Assembly (NCBI GenBank): GCA_014377675.1
Contig: JACMPD010000145.1
Coordinates: forward strand, 1-50,341
DNA length: 50,341 nucleotides
From: Taibaiella sp.
GTDB lineage: Bacteria; Bacteroidota; Bacteroidia; Chitinophagales; Chitinophagaceae
Direction of reading: 5' to 3'
Shown: positions 41,839-50,283 of the stretch, piece by piece
Layout of the letters: each line of letters opens with the position of its first letter
Numbering within the stretch: the stretch's first letter is position 1
Position numbers and translations under genes: made by a program
The notes under the pieces: generated by a model
Told to the model about the DNA's origin: nothing
The model's database searches: none
The model's input: the letters and a program-made list of their open reading frames with translations, nothing else

Positions 41839-44280
41839 TTAGCTGTTATCTCTATTTTTTCTTTTAAACAAACCTTTGGTAGCCTGCTTATTGTTTTCTA
41901 CATAATAACCGCTTCCATAAGAGCCATATCCATATCCATAACCATATCCGTAACCGTATCCGTAACCGCTGCCGTAGCCATAGTTTTCTTCATAGCCATA
42001 ACCATAAGCAAAACCTCTGTTAGCAAGTACATCATTGACAATAAATCCAATTTTAGGCATTTTGCCCGTCTCATATAACTCATTGGCAATGTTCAATTGT
42101 TGCTTGTTGGTGTGCCCCTGCCTAACTATATACAGCGTAATATCTGCATATTTATATAACAACTGCGCATCGGTTACAAGCCCGATAGGCGATGTGTCAA
42201 TAACTACATAATCAAAGTCGCTTCTTAACCGCTGATAAAAATCTTCGGTTTCTTTTAACAAGATCAACTCCGCCGGATTTGGTGGTATAGGCCCTGAAGG
42301 AACAATATATAAATTATCTTCAAAACCAGAGGGTACGATAATGTCATGATAGTTAGCTTTACCTATAATGAAATTAGAATATCCATTCGAGTTGTCTAAA
42401 CCCAACATTTTAGATACCCTTGGCTTGCGAAGGTCAAACTCAAGCAGTACAACTTTCTTACCTGACATGGCCAGAGTAATAGCAAGGTTCACCGCAATAA
42501 ACGATTTACCCTCATTACTCATGCTCGAAGTTACCATCAACACCTTCTTATCCTTATCGGTAAGCATATACTGCAGGTTAGTACGCAGTGCTCTGAATTG
42601 CTCAGAAATGAGGGTGCGACTATTTTTTTCTACCGCTATTGGGTCACCGCTTACGTTGTTGCCAATTTCACCAATAATTGGTATTGCCGAATTTTTAACA
42701 ATATCACTTTTGCTGATAATTTTAATATTAAGGCCGCGCCTGGCAAGTATAAAAATAAACGGTACAAGTGCACCGGCTATCAATGACATCATTAATATGC
42801 GCGAGTGGTTCGGCGAAATTGGCCTGGCATCAGAAAACGCAGGGTCAATAATAACGGCATCTGCAACAGTAGACTCCTTCTCAATCGCTGTTTCTTCTCT
42901 CTTTTTAAGGAGGAAAACATACAGATCCTGTTTGGTAGCCTGCCGCCTTGAAAAATCGAGATATAACCTTTCAACACTGGGAACATCTTTAACTAGACCC
43001 TGAATATTATTTAACTGAGACCTTATCTGACTTACCTGAAGTTGGGTTTCTCTTTTTGTAGATTCAAGCGATGATAATATATTATTTTTAATTTGATCCT
43101 TTTGCTTAATTAGCATTTTGGTCACCGGATTATCCTTTGTATATACGAGCTCACTTTTTTGTATTTCAACTACTACTGAATTAAACGTAGTCATTAACTG
43201 AGCAAGCCCGGGGTTCTGGAGCAATGAAGCAGGTAATATAAGTGCTTTGTCATTAATCGTATTCTGCAGATAGTTGCTCACGTTCTTCACCATCTCCAGC
43301 TGCACTTCCATATCAGAGAGCTTCTCCTGCGTAGTTGACTTAGCAGAAACCAGGGCGGTTGACTGTGCGCCCATATCCGCAATATTATTTTTCTGCTTAA
43401 ATATTTCAATTTCGCCTTCTACTCCAGACAATTCCTTACCAACAAAGTTTAAACGCTGATCAATGAAATCCATTGTCTTCTGAGCAATCATATTACGTGT
43501 TGTAACATTACTCTTTTTGTACAATTTCATTAATGTATTCAACACTTCAACCGCTCTGTCGGCTATTTCATCGGAGAGTCCTATATTCAGGCAACTTGCC
43601 CCTTTACTTGGAGCAGAAATTGTCATTCTGCGCATATACTGCTTTGCAGTGGGTATTAGTGGTGCTACCTTGACGGTAATCTGTGAACTGATCGGCGAAA
43701 AATACTTTGTCTTTAACAGTACGACTCTGCCAATATTTGTATTTATAGTATCACCCCACTTACCTCTGATTACTTTTGATGGCGATTCTAATATGGCGAA
43801 ATTATTCTCACCAATAACACTAACATTACATGTATAAAATTTCTCTGAAGTATCAATAAGCAAGAAATCAAATGGTTTATAGGTAAACAAATTAGCTTTC
43901 TTGAGCTTACCTATAATTGAGTAACTGACCTGTAGGTTAAGCTCTTTGGCAACCTCCAGCATCAATGTTCGGCTTTTTAAAATTTCTATTTCATTCTCGA
44001 CATTAATCCTGTTGGTATTCATTTTCAATGTTTGCAGCAGGTCATCCTGATTAGAGGAACCTCCCTTTTTTGAGTCATTTATTAATAACTCAGCTGCAGC
44101 ACTATAGATTGGCGTAGTATACCTTAAATATATATTGCCCAAGATTAACCCAATAACAATGCTGGCAAGCAGCCACGGCCAGATTGCCAGTATTGTAGTA
44201 AGAAACCATTTTAAATTAAATATACTTTCGTCAGGTCTCTTTTTATTTTCAACAACTATTTCAGATCTGTTATCTTCCAT
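41839..44280 (-). CDS. Wzc-like polysaccharide co-polymerase / tyrosine autokinase
   Basis: An 813-residue BY-kinase. Helix 1 (about residues 30-52) is followed by the Wzz domain and a long periplasmic coiled-coil region (about 270-450) with GNVYL-type and PSVERLYLDFSRRQ segments, then helix 2 (about 505-525). The cytosolic kinase has Walker A SSMSNEGKSFIAVNLA near 585, Walker A' VVLLEFDLRKPR near 612 and Walker B VVIDTSPIGLVTDA near 695. The C-terminal tyrosine cluster, normally a handful of tyrosines, is here about 15 in roughly 38 residues, seven of them in an uninterrupted Gly-Tyr repeat. Autophosphorylation of this tail controls chain length and export; the PHP-type phosphatase encoded upstream should reverse it. 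Confidence 0.93.
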   Translation of the reverse strand: MEDNRSEIVVENKKRPDESIFNLKWFLTTILAIWPWLLASIVIGLILGNIYLRYTTPIYSAAAELLINDSKKGGSSNQDDLLQTLKMNTNRINVENEIEILKSRTLMLEVAKELNLQVSYSIIGKLKKANLFTYKPFDFLLIDTSEKFYTCNVSVIGENNFAILESPSKVIRGKWGDTINTNIGRVVLLKTKYFSPISSQITVKVAPLIPTAKQYMRRMTISAPSKGASCLNIGLSDEIADRAVEVLNTLMKLYKKSNVTTRNMIAQKTMDFIDQRLNFVGKELSGVEGEIEIFKQKNNIADMGAQSTALVSAKSTTQEKLSDMEVQLEMVKNVSNYLQNTINDKALILPASLLQNPGLAQLMTTFNSVVVEIQKSELVYTKDNPVTKMLIKQKDQIKNNILSSLESTKRETQLQVSQIRSQLNNIQGLVKDVPSVERLYLDFSRRQATKQDLYVFLLKKREETAIEKESTVADAVIIDPAFSDARPISPNHSRILMMSLIAGALVPFIFILARRGLNIKIISKSDIVKNSAIPIIGEIGNNVSGDPIAVEKNSRTLISEQFRALRTNLQYMLTDKDKKVLMVTSSMSNEGKSFIAVNLAITLAMSGKKVVLLEFDLRKPRVSKMLGLDNSNGYSNFIIGKANYHDIIVPSGFEDNLYIVPSGPIPPNPAELILLKETEDFYQRLRSDFDYVVIDTSPIGLVTDAQLLYKYADITLYIVRQGHTNKQQLNIANELYETGKMPKIGFIVNDVLANRGFAYGYGYEENYGYGSGYGYGYGYGYGYGYGSYGSGYYVENNKQATKGLFKRKNRDNS
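41924..41965. repeat. seven tandem hexanucleotide units in the kinase tail
   Basis: Seven consecutive units of the form cc(a/g)ta(t/a) encode seven Gly-Tyr dipeptides on the minus strand. Units differ only at third-base positions. The length is a multiple of six, so gain or loss of units keeps the frame and changes only the number of tyrosines. Confidence 0.85.
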
Positions 44281-44301
44281 CTACTATACTATATTGTTAT
44301 A

Positions 44302-45096
44302 TTATTTTGTTCTAAATGATAGAAAAAGTGCCGCCAACGAAATTAGACCTCCGACTATCGTAACTGTTCTTGAAAGACGGTTGTCGCTGTTTTGAACTTT
44401 ATAAGGAGAAGGCTCGGCATACAGCACATCTCTCTGCCTCAAATAGAAATAGGGTGAACGGAACATATCCGTTGAGTTCATGGAAAAACGGAAAAACTTT
44501 CGGGTATCACCTTCAGCCCTTATCATTAATATATTATTTCTTTTACCAGTGATAAGCAGGTCGCCTCCTGCAGAAACAGCATCAAGGATCGTTGCTTTTT
44601 CCGCAGGAAATGAAACCGGACCAGGCCGGGCAAATTCACCCAGCAACTGAACATCAAAATTGGCGATTCTTACGTTTACAACAGGCTCTTTATAATATTC
44701 ACGGGCCTTTTGTTTGATGAACTCCCTCGCTTCTGCTGTACTTAAGCCCCCAACCTTTACAAAACCAATTAATGATAATTCGATATTACCGTTTTTGTCA
44801 ACAAGGAAACCTACAAGTGGATTAAAAACAGATGTACTGGAAGTGGAAATAGGAAGGCTACTTTCATTCTGTGCTATCGTTTGCACCGTTACTACCAAGA
44901 TGTCATTGGGCTGAATAAGCGGATCAGTATATTTTACTGTGTTAATTACCACGGGCTGGGCAGCGGTAGCGGAATCCGGTATATCAGTAAAATATAATAC
45001 TTTTTTAGTGGATATGCAGGATGAAAAAAATCCAGACAAAAACAAAAAAAGCAAAAGAGTGAAGCCCGCAAAGCTCCGCCCGGTTAATCTATGCAT
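44302..45096 (-). CDS. Wza-like polysaccharide export lipoprotein
   Basis: A 264-residue outer-membrane export protein. With the ATG at 45096 (MHRLTGRSFAGFTLLLFLFL) it has a signal peptide with lipobox FFSSC; the upstream start at 45141 is excluded because a consensus promoter lies between. The poly-export domain (PLIQPNDILVVTVQT, IGFVKVGGLSTAEAREFIKQKAREYYKEPVVNVRI) is followed by one SLBB-type domain (VQLLGEFARPGPVSFPAEK) and near the end by a hydrophobic helix (TIVGGLISLAALFLSF). In E. coli Wza such a C-terminal helix forms the outer-membrane pore. It is shorter than Wza (379 residues). It lies 21 bases before the autokinase gene in the same operon. Confidence 0.9.
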   Translation of the reverse strand: MHRLTGRSFAGFTLLLFLFLSGFFSSCISTKKVLYFTDIPDSATAAQPVVINTVKYTDPLIQPNDILVVTVQTIAQNESSLPISTSSTSVFNPLVGFLVDKNGNIELSLIGFVKVGGLSTAEAREFIKQKAREYYKEPVVNVRIANFDVQLLGEFARPGPVSFPAEKATILDAVSAGGDLLITGKRNNILMIRAEGDTRKFFRFSMNSTDMFRSPYFYLRQRDVLYAEPSPYKVQNSDNRLSRTVTIVGGLISLAALFLSFRTK

Positions 45097-45111
45097 TGAA
45101 GTAAATTTGGA

Positions 45112-45142
45112 CAAAATTAGCATAAATAAAAGTAAAATCAAA
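45112..45142 (-). promoter_or_regulatory. consensus promoter of the polysaccharide operon
   Basis: On the minus strand TTTG (45139-45142), exactly 19 bases, then TAATTTTG (45112-45119): a full match to the Bacteroidota consensus. Transcription would start near 45106, ten bases before the wza ATG, and run through ten closely spaced genes to 32025. Confidence 0.8.
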
Positions 45143-45196
45143 CATAATAAATAAACAGGATAAAACTAAGACACTATAACACCCGGATGGCAGGCA

Positions 45197-46495
45197 TTAT
45201 AACCGTGCGGTAGCCACTCCGCTTTCCATGCACCCTTTTACATCGTATATCACACCACCCTCTTTAGTCCATTTTCTCCAGTCTGTATCCAAAAAGTTTC
45301 TATGGGCAACTGCAAGTATTACAGTATCATATTGTTGATCATCAGGCAATTCAGTAACAATTTCAATGCCATATTCATGGGCTACTTCTTCAGCTTTAGC
45401 CCATGGGTCATAAACAGTTACATTAATGCCATAAGATTTAAGTTCCATAATAATATCCACAACTTTTGTATTGCGGACGTCAGTGCAGTTTTCCTTAAAA
45501 GTTATGCCCAATACAAGCGCATTCGCTGACTTTACAGGAATATCCCGCTTTATCATCAGTTTTACCACTTCGTTAGCTATGTAAGAGCCCATGCCGTCAT
45601 TAAGCCTGCGGCCGGCAAGTATTATTTCAGGGTGATAGCCTACTTCTTGCGCTTTTTGGGCAAGATAGTAGGGATCTACGCCTATACAATGACCGCCAAC
45701 AAGACCTGGTTTAAATGCGAGGAAGTTCCATTTAGTAGCCGCGGCCTCCAATACATCATGGGTATCAATACCTAACTTATTAAATATTTTTGCCAGTTCA
45801 TTCACGAACGCAATGTTAATATCCCTTTGTGAATTTTCTATCACCTTCGCGGCTTCCGCCACCCTGATACTGGCTGCTTTAAAAGTACCGGCGGTAATAA
45901 TAGAGCCATAAAGCGCATCTACTACATCTGCAGTTTCAGGTGTAGAGCCTGATGTAATCTTCCTGATTTTAGAAACCGTATGCAACTTGTCTCCGGGATT
46001 AATGCGTTCCGGCGAATAGCCGCAGAAAAAATCAACATTAAATTTCAACCCCGAGATTTTCTCAAGTACCGGTACACACTCATCTTCAGTAACACCTGGG
46101 TAAACAGTTGATTCATAGATAACGTAATCGCCTTTTTTCAACACTTTACCTACTGTTTCGCTTGCCTTATAAAGTGGGGTAAGGTCAGGGCGGTTATTGC
46201 GGTCAACCGGTGTGGGAACAGTAATGATATACACATTACAACCTGCAATGTCAGCTGTATCATAGGAACAGTAAAGCCCATTTTCATTATTTTGAGCTAC
46301 ATTTGCAAGGGTCACTTGTTTCAGCAATCCCTCTTCTACTTCAAGTGTAAAATCATTACCCTGCCTGAGCTCCCCAACACGCTTGCGGTTGATATCAAAA
46401 CCTACCACCGGATAAAATTTACTGAACTCAACCGCCAGTGGCAAACCAACATAACCAAGCCCCAGAACGGCGATACTATAAGTGGAATTTCCCAT
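45197..46495 (-). CDS. tviB: UDP-N-acetylhexosamine 6-dehydrogenase, TviB-like
   Basis: A 432-residue cytosolic NAD-dependent enzyme that oxidises C6 of a UDP-N-acetylhexosamine to the uronic acid. The NAD loop is [51 protein letters not shown], the [23 protein letters not shown] helix, and the catalytic-cysteine segment [14 protein letters not shown] follow, with [13 protein letters not shown] in the C-terminal domain. The details follow TviB of the Vi capsule and WbpA-type enzymes (UDP-GlcNAc or UDP-GalNAc as substrate) rather than UDP-glucose dehydrogenases. The TviC-type epimerase is not in this window. It has its own consensus-like promoter and lies upstream of the wza promoter, so it is a separate unit. 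Confidence 0.92.
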   Translation of the reverse strand: MGNSTYSIAVLGLGYVGLPLAVEFSKFYPVVGFDINRKRVGELRQGNDFTLEVEEGLLKQVTLANVAQNNENGLYCSYDTADIAGCNVYIITVPTPVDRNNRPDLTPLYKASETVGKVLKKGDYVIYESTVYPGVTEDECVPVLEKISGLKFNVDFFCGYSPERINPGDKLHTVSKIRKITSGSTPETADVVDALYGSIITAGTFKAASIRVAEAAKVIENSQRDINIAFVNELAKIFNKLGIDTHDVLEAAATKWNFLAFKPGLVGGHCIGVDPYYLAQKAQEVGYHPEIILAGRRLNDGMGSYIANEVVKLMIKRDIPVKSANALVLGITFKENCTDVRNTKVVDIIMELKSYGINVTVYDPWAKAEEVAHEYGIEIVTELPDDQQYDTVILAVAHRNFLDTDWRKWTKEGGVIYDVKGCMESGVATARL

Positions 46496-46562
46496 TAAAA
46501 TTAATCTTTATTGAATGATACAATTTCAGCAGATTTGCGTAAATCTGAAATCTATGTCTGCG

Positions 46563-46594
46563 CAAAAATATACTTTCCCTTCTTTATAAGCAAA
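46563..46594 (-). promoter_or_regulatory. promoter of the TviB-like gene
   Basis: On the minus strand TTTG (46591-46594), 20 bases, then TATTTTTG (46563-46570). It begins just past the stop codon of the phosphatase gene and leaves a leader of about 60 bases. Confidence 0.7.
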
Positions 46595-46599
46595 CGCTA

Positions 46600-47373
46600 T
46601 CATAAACATAACTTAGAATTGAGAAAAGGATATTGGGCAAGTGCATTATAGATATTTGTTCTGAGCATCCCTTTCAAAGCAGCCGAGTGTTTTTCATGGT
46701 GCATATCAGATCCGCAATAGTCATACATACCTTTGGCCAGCAGCTTGTGTGCGGCATCCATTACATTACGACCGTAGTAGCCGCTGAGTGAGAGCAGATT
46801 AAGCTGCAGGTAGCAGCCCCGGTCTCTGAACTCCTGAAACCTATCAAAATTATTATGGAAAAATACATATCGCTCGGGGTGAGCTATGATGGGCTTGTAA
46901 CCCGAAGATTGCATCCTGAATAACGCATTATTAAGCATAGGCGGCTCATAAAGCATTGAGAACTCCACCAGCACTTCATTTTTATGAACGGGCAGCAACG
47001 GCTCCCGCTCTACTAGCTCAATGAATGATTCATCAATATAATATTCAGCTGCTGCGCTTATATCAAGTTCGATATTATTTTTTACCGCCGCCTCCCTTAC
47101 CTGGTCAAGCCCACTGAGTATGGTATGCCTGGTATTAGGATAAAAATCAATCATAATATGCGGTGTAGTAACTATTTTTTTGAAACCCATATCCCGCATA
47201 TTCCTTAGCAGGGTCAGTGAGTCCTCAATTGTTTTTGCCCCGTCATCAATACCCGGTATAAAATGCGAATGTATATCAGCACCAATGAAAGCATAATCAA
47301 CTCCTTCAGGTATTAATATTTCTTCGTTTCTCCCCTTGCCGCCACCAGCCCACTTTAAAAATCTCGAAAACAT
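46600..47373 (-). CDS. CpsB/CapC-type PHP-domain tyrosine phosphatase
   Basis: A 257-residue metal-dependent phosphatase of the PHP fold that removes phosphate from tyrosines of BY-kinases. The metal ligands appear in DIHSHFIPGIDDG (motif 1), TTPHIM, SAAAEYYIDE, IIAHPERY and YCGSDMHHE. There is no membrane segment; it should act in the cytosol on the Wzc-like kinase encoded 2.3 kb further along the locus. Length is standard. In the transcribed direction it is the first gene of the locus. Only an imperfect -7 element (TATCTTGC, near 47379-47386) lies upstream. Confidence 0.9.
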   Translation of the reverse strand: MFSRFLKWAGGGKGRNEEILIPEGVDYAFIGADIHSHFIPGIDDGAKTIEDSLTLLRNMRDMGFKKIVTTPHIMIDFYPNTRHTILSGLDQVREAAVKNNIELDISAAAEYYIDESFIELVEREPLLPVHKNEVLVEFSMLYEPPMLNNALFRMQSSGYKPIIAHPERYVFFHNNFDRFQEFRDRGCYLQLNLLSLSGYYGRNVMDAAHKLLAKGMYDYCGSDMHHEKHSAALKGMLRTNIYNALAQYPFLNSKLCL

Positions 47374-47608
47374 AAGGCAAGATAATATTTTTTTTAAGTA
47401 TCACCAGCTTTTCAACTAAAATAATAATCTGTTACAATTAATGGCATGCAAAATTTATTTTGATTTAATGTGTACGCCCGGCCAACGCATAAAGACAGAC
47501 TGTATTTAAAACAACCTGCAGCTATGCACCGGCGGCCACCGCAATAAAAACGCATCTTTGGGCTTTTGGGTTCTTTTGCCTAATTTCCGCACTTCAAATT
47601 TACTTGTC

Positions 47609-49192
47609 ATGAAATTATTTTCTTCTGTTTTAATGCTTGGCCTCACAGGCACGCTCCTTTCTTTCAGGGGTGACCATAACGACAGGGTAAACCTCAGCAC
47701 TGTCGTTAAAATAAAAAATGAAGGATTCAATAATTCAAAAGTAATGGAAACGCTTTTCGAGCTTACGGATGTGAACGGCCCCCGCCTTACAGGCTCAAAC
47801 GGTATGAGAAACGCTGAAAAATGGGCTAAAGAAAAAATGGAAAGCTGGGGACTTTCAAACGTAAAAATAGAGCCATGGGGTAGTTTCGGAAAAGGATGGG
47901 AAATAAATAAATGTTATGTAGCCATGACCGTACCGTATTATCAGCAGCTAATAGCCAGCCCTAGAGCGTGGACACCCGGCACAAACGGCCCGGTAAATGC
48001 CACTGCAACACTGGTAAGGGTTGACAGCACGCAGGATATGGCAAAGTACACTGGCACGCTGAGAGGGAAAATAGTGGTGCTTTCTTCCATGAATAATGAA
48101 ACTAAACCCAACTTTACCGCTGATGCCAAAAGATATACCGCCGAAGAGTTGGTGAACATATCAGGCGACCCCCATAATGATGAAGGGGTAACCTACCTGA
48201 GCCAGAAGCCAAAGGCCGCTGCCAAACCCCCGGTCAATTTGCGGAGGGCTATCGACTCTTTCCTGCTACAGGAGGGCGCTACGGCGGTGCTGAGTGGAGG
48301 CAGAGGCACAATGGGTACATTGTTTACAAGTAACGGCGCGCCGAGGGCTTGGGACGCCAAACCTGTGTTACCGGAACTGGAACTGGGCAGCGAACACCTG
48401 GGGCGCCTTGTAAGATTATTAGAGGCTGGAAAAGAAGTAAGACTGGAAATGGACACCCGGACCACCTTCCTGACAGAAGACTCAACAGAAAATAATGTAA
48501 TGGCTGAAATACCTGGCACTGACCCCGACCTTAAAGCCGAACTGGTAATGCTGGGGGCACACATGGATAGCTGGCATGCCTCAACCGGCGCTACCGATAA
48601 CGGCACCGGCACAGTGGTGATGATGGAAGCAGTGAGAATACTTAAAGCGATAAAAGTAAAGCCACTCCGCACCATAAGAGTTGTATTGTGGAGCGGTGAA
48701 GAGCAGGGCCTGCTGGGCTCCCGCGGCTATGTAAAAAAACATTTCGCTAACCGGCTGACCATGGAGCTGAAGCCCGCCCAGGAGCGAGTATCAGCTTATT
48801 ACAACCTTGATAATGGGGGCGGCAAGATAAGAGGCATCTTTCTGCAAGGCAATGACGAACTCAGGGACGTGTTTGAAACCTGGCTGAAACCGTTTCATGA
48901 TCTTGGTGCAACTACTGTTACCATAAAAAATACCGGGTCAACCGATCATATTGCTTTTGATGAAGTAGGGATACCCGGCTTCCAGTTTATACAGGATCCG
49001 CTTGAATATGGCAGCAGAACGCACCACACCAACATGGACTCTTATGAACGGGTAAGCAGCAACGACCTGATGCAGGCTTCAATAATAGTGGCTTCATTTG
49101 TATATAACACCGCCATGCGTGATGAAAAGCTGCCCCGCAAGCCGCTACCGGTAGTAAAGGATAAAGTAAACGGCACCAGCTGGAACAGGTAA
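47609..49192 (+). CDS. M28-family zinc aminopeptidase with PA domain
   Basis: A 527-residue exported peptidase. The ATG at 47609 gives a signal peptide (MKLFSSVLMLGLTGTLLSF); an earlier in-frame codon at 47558 would precede a -7-like promoter element near 47570. A protease-associated domain (about 115-285) is inserted before the catalytic part. Zinc ligands and base are visible: His318 (GAHMDSW), Asp330 (TDNGTG), Glu364-Glu365 (SGEEQGL), Asp401 (NLDNGGG) and His472/473 (THHTNMDS). It probably acts in the periplasm or outside as a di-zinc aminopeptidase or carboxypeptidase; the substrate is unknown. It is divergent from the polysaccharide locus, and the oxyR gene follows after 61 bases. Confidence 0.9.
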   Translation: MKLFSSVLMLGLTGTLLSFRGDHNDRVNLSTVVKIKNEGFNNSKVMETLFELTDVNGPRLTGSNGMRNAEKWAKEKMESWGLSNVKIEPWGSFGKGWEINKCYVAMTVPYYQQLIASPRAWTPGTNGPVNATATLVRVDSTQDMAKYTGTLRGKIVVLSSMNNETKPNFTADAKRYTAEELVNISGDPHNDEGVTYLSQKPKAAAKPPVNLRRAIDSFLLQEGATAVLSGGRGTMGTLFTSNGAPRAWDAKPVLPELELGSEHLGRLVRLLEAGKEVRLEMDTRTTFLTEDSTENNVMAEIPGTDPDLKAELVMLGAHMDSWHASTGATDNGTGTVVMMEAVRILKAIKVKPLRTIRVVLWSGEEQGLLGSRGYVKKHFANRLTMELKPAQERVSAYYNLDNGGGKIRGIFLQGNDELRDVFETWLKPFHDLGATTVTIKNTGSTDHIAFDEVGIPGFQFIQDPLEYGSRTHHTNMDSYERVSSNDLMQASIIVASFVYNTAMRDEKLPRKPLPVVKDKVNGTSWNR

Positions 49193-49253
49193 AACGCACT
49201 CCGCCAGCGACCCACAACACAAACATTAAAAAAATAAAAATTAAAAGCTCGAT

Positions 49254-50210
49254 ATGACTATTATACAATTAGAATACGCTATTTCGCTTGCGACCTATAA
49301 AAGTTTTGTATCCGCCGCTGAAAAATCATTTGTTACCCAGCCGACACTCAGCCTTCAGATACAGAAACTGGAAGAGGAACTGGGTGTGAAAATATTTGAC
49401 CGCAGCAGGCACCCGATAGAAATAACACCTATGGGTAAGGTAATTATAGACCAGGTACGTAAAACACTGGAAGAATTTGAGCGCATACAGGAGCTGATAC
49501 AGCAACAGCAGAATGTGCTTTCAGGCACCTTCAGGCTGGCAGTGATACCTACAGTTGCACCCAATATATTGCCATCGCTGCTTGAAAACTATTCCAAAAG
49601 CTACCCGGATATAAGGCTTGACGTAAATGAGATGGAAACACACCGTATAATAACGGCACTGAGAAATAACGAAATAGACGCAGGACTGCTAAGTACCCCG
49701 CTGGAAGAAAAAGACATAAAAGAATATCCGCTATTTTATGAGCCGTTTGTAGCCTACTTCAGGCAGGATGATAAAAAACTGGAAAAACGCCTGATAGAGG
49801 CCGAAGATGTGGAACTGGACCGGATATGGCTGCTGAACGAAGGCCACTGTATGCGAAACCAGATAATAGACCTGTGCAGTGAACAGGTGGAGCGCCTGCA
49901 GGCAAAGCGGCCTTACAGGTATGAATCGAGCAACGTGGAAACGCTGCGCCGGATGGTTGATAAAAACGGAGGCATGACCATATTGCCGGAACTATCAATA
50001 ACAGAATTTGATGAAGACCGTATAGCCAACGTGCGATATTTCATAGAACCCGAACCGGTAAGAGAAATAAGCCTGGTTACCAACCAGCATTTTGTACATT
50101 TTAGTATTCTACAATCGCTGATGGACGAAATTCTAAAATTACTCCCTGAAAAAATGAGGGTTCAAAAGAAAAACAGGAAGGTGCTGAGGATACAAAGCGC
50201 CCGGCTGTAA
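49254..50210 (+). CDS. oxyR: hydrogen peroxide-sensing LysR-type regulator OxyR
   Basis: A 318-residue LysR-family activator. Residues 1-60 are the winged helix (FVSAAEKSFVTQPTLSLQIQKLEEELGVKIFDRS), followed by a linker helix with a Gln run and the two-lobed sensor domain. Two cysteines, in EGHCMRNQIIDLCSEQ, fall at residues 199 and 208, the same numbers and spacing as the redox pair of E. coli OxyR that forms a disulfide with peroxide. This, more than overall likeness, supports the name. Targets would be peroxide-defence genes; in this window the peroxidase and msrB genes are candidates but lie far away. It may be read through from the M28 gene, since no promoter was seen in the 61-base gap. 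Confidence 0.93.
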   Translation: MTIIQLEYAISLATYKSFVSAAEKSFVTQPTLSLQIQKLEEELGVKIFDRSRHPIEITPMGKVIIDQVRKTLEEFERIQELIQQQQNVLSGTFRLAVIPTVAPNILPSLLENYSKSYPDIRLDVNEMETHRIITALRNNEIDAGLLSTPLEEKDIKEYPLFYEPFVAYFRQDDKKLEKRLIEAEDVELDRIWLLNEGHCMRNQIIDLCSEQVERLQAKRPYRYESSNVETLRRMVDKNGGMTILPELSITEFDEDRIANVRYFIEPEPVREISLVTNQHFVHFSILQSLMDEILKLLPEKMRVQKKNRKVLRIQSARL

Positions 50211-50229
50211 ACCTTAAAAAAATATTTTA

Positions 50230-50256
50230 TATCCCATGCTGTTGCAGCATGGGATA
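50230..50256. terminator. strong hairpin downstream of oxyR
   Basis: A perfect 12-bp stem (50230-50241 with 50245-50256, loop 50242-50244) 20 bases past the oxyR stop. The plus-strand side lacks a T run; the A/T-rich side faces oxyR. It may end transcription from either side or belong to the repeat family that follows. Confidence 0.6.
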
Positions 50257-50283
50257 CTTGTTTACATAGCACAAGCTATTGTA

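Noticed and set aside
42368-43003. Plus-strand frame of 211 codons
   Set aside because: It is antisense to the kinase gene, whose reading is complete and motif-rich; the long frame follows from codon bias.
45097-45141. Longer start for the Wza-like gene at 45141
   Set aside because: A consensus promoter spans 45112-45142, and the shorter form has a proper lipoprotein signal peptide.
677-50210. A single OxyR-controlled antioxidant cluster (peroxidase, MsrB, OxyR)
   Set aside because: The three genes are tens of kilobases apart, each in its own unit, with no shared operator that I could see.
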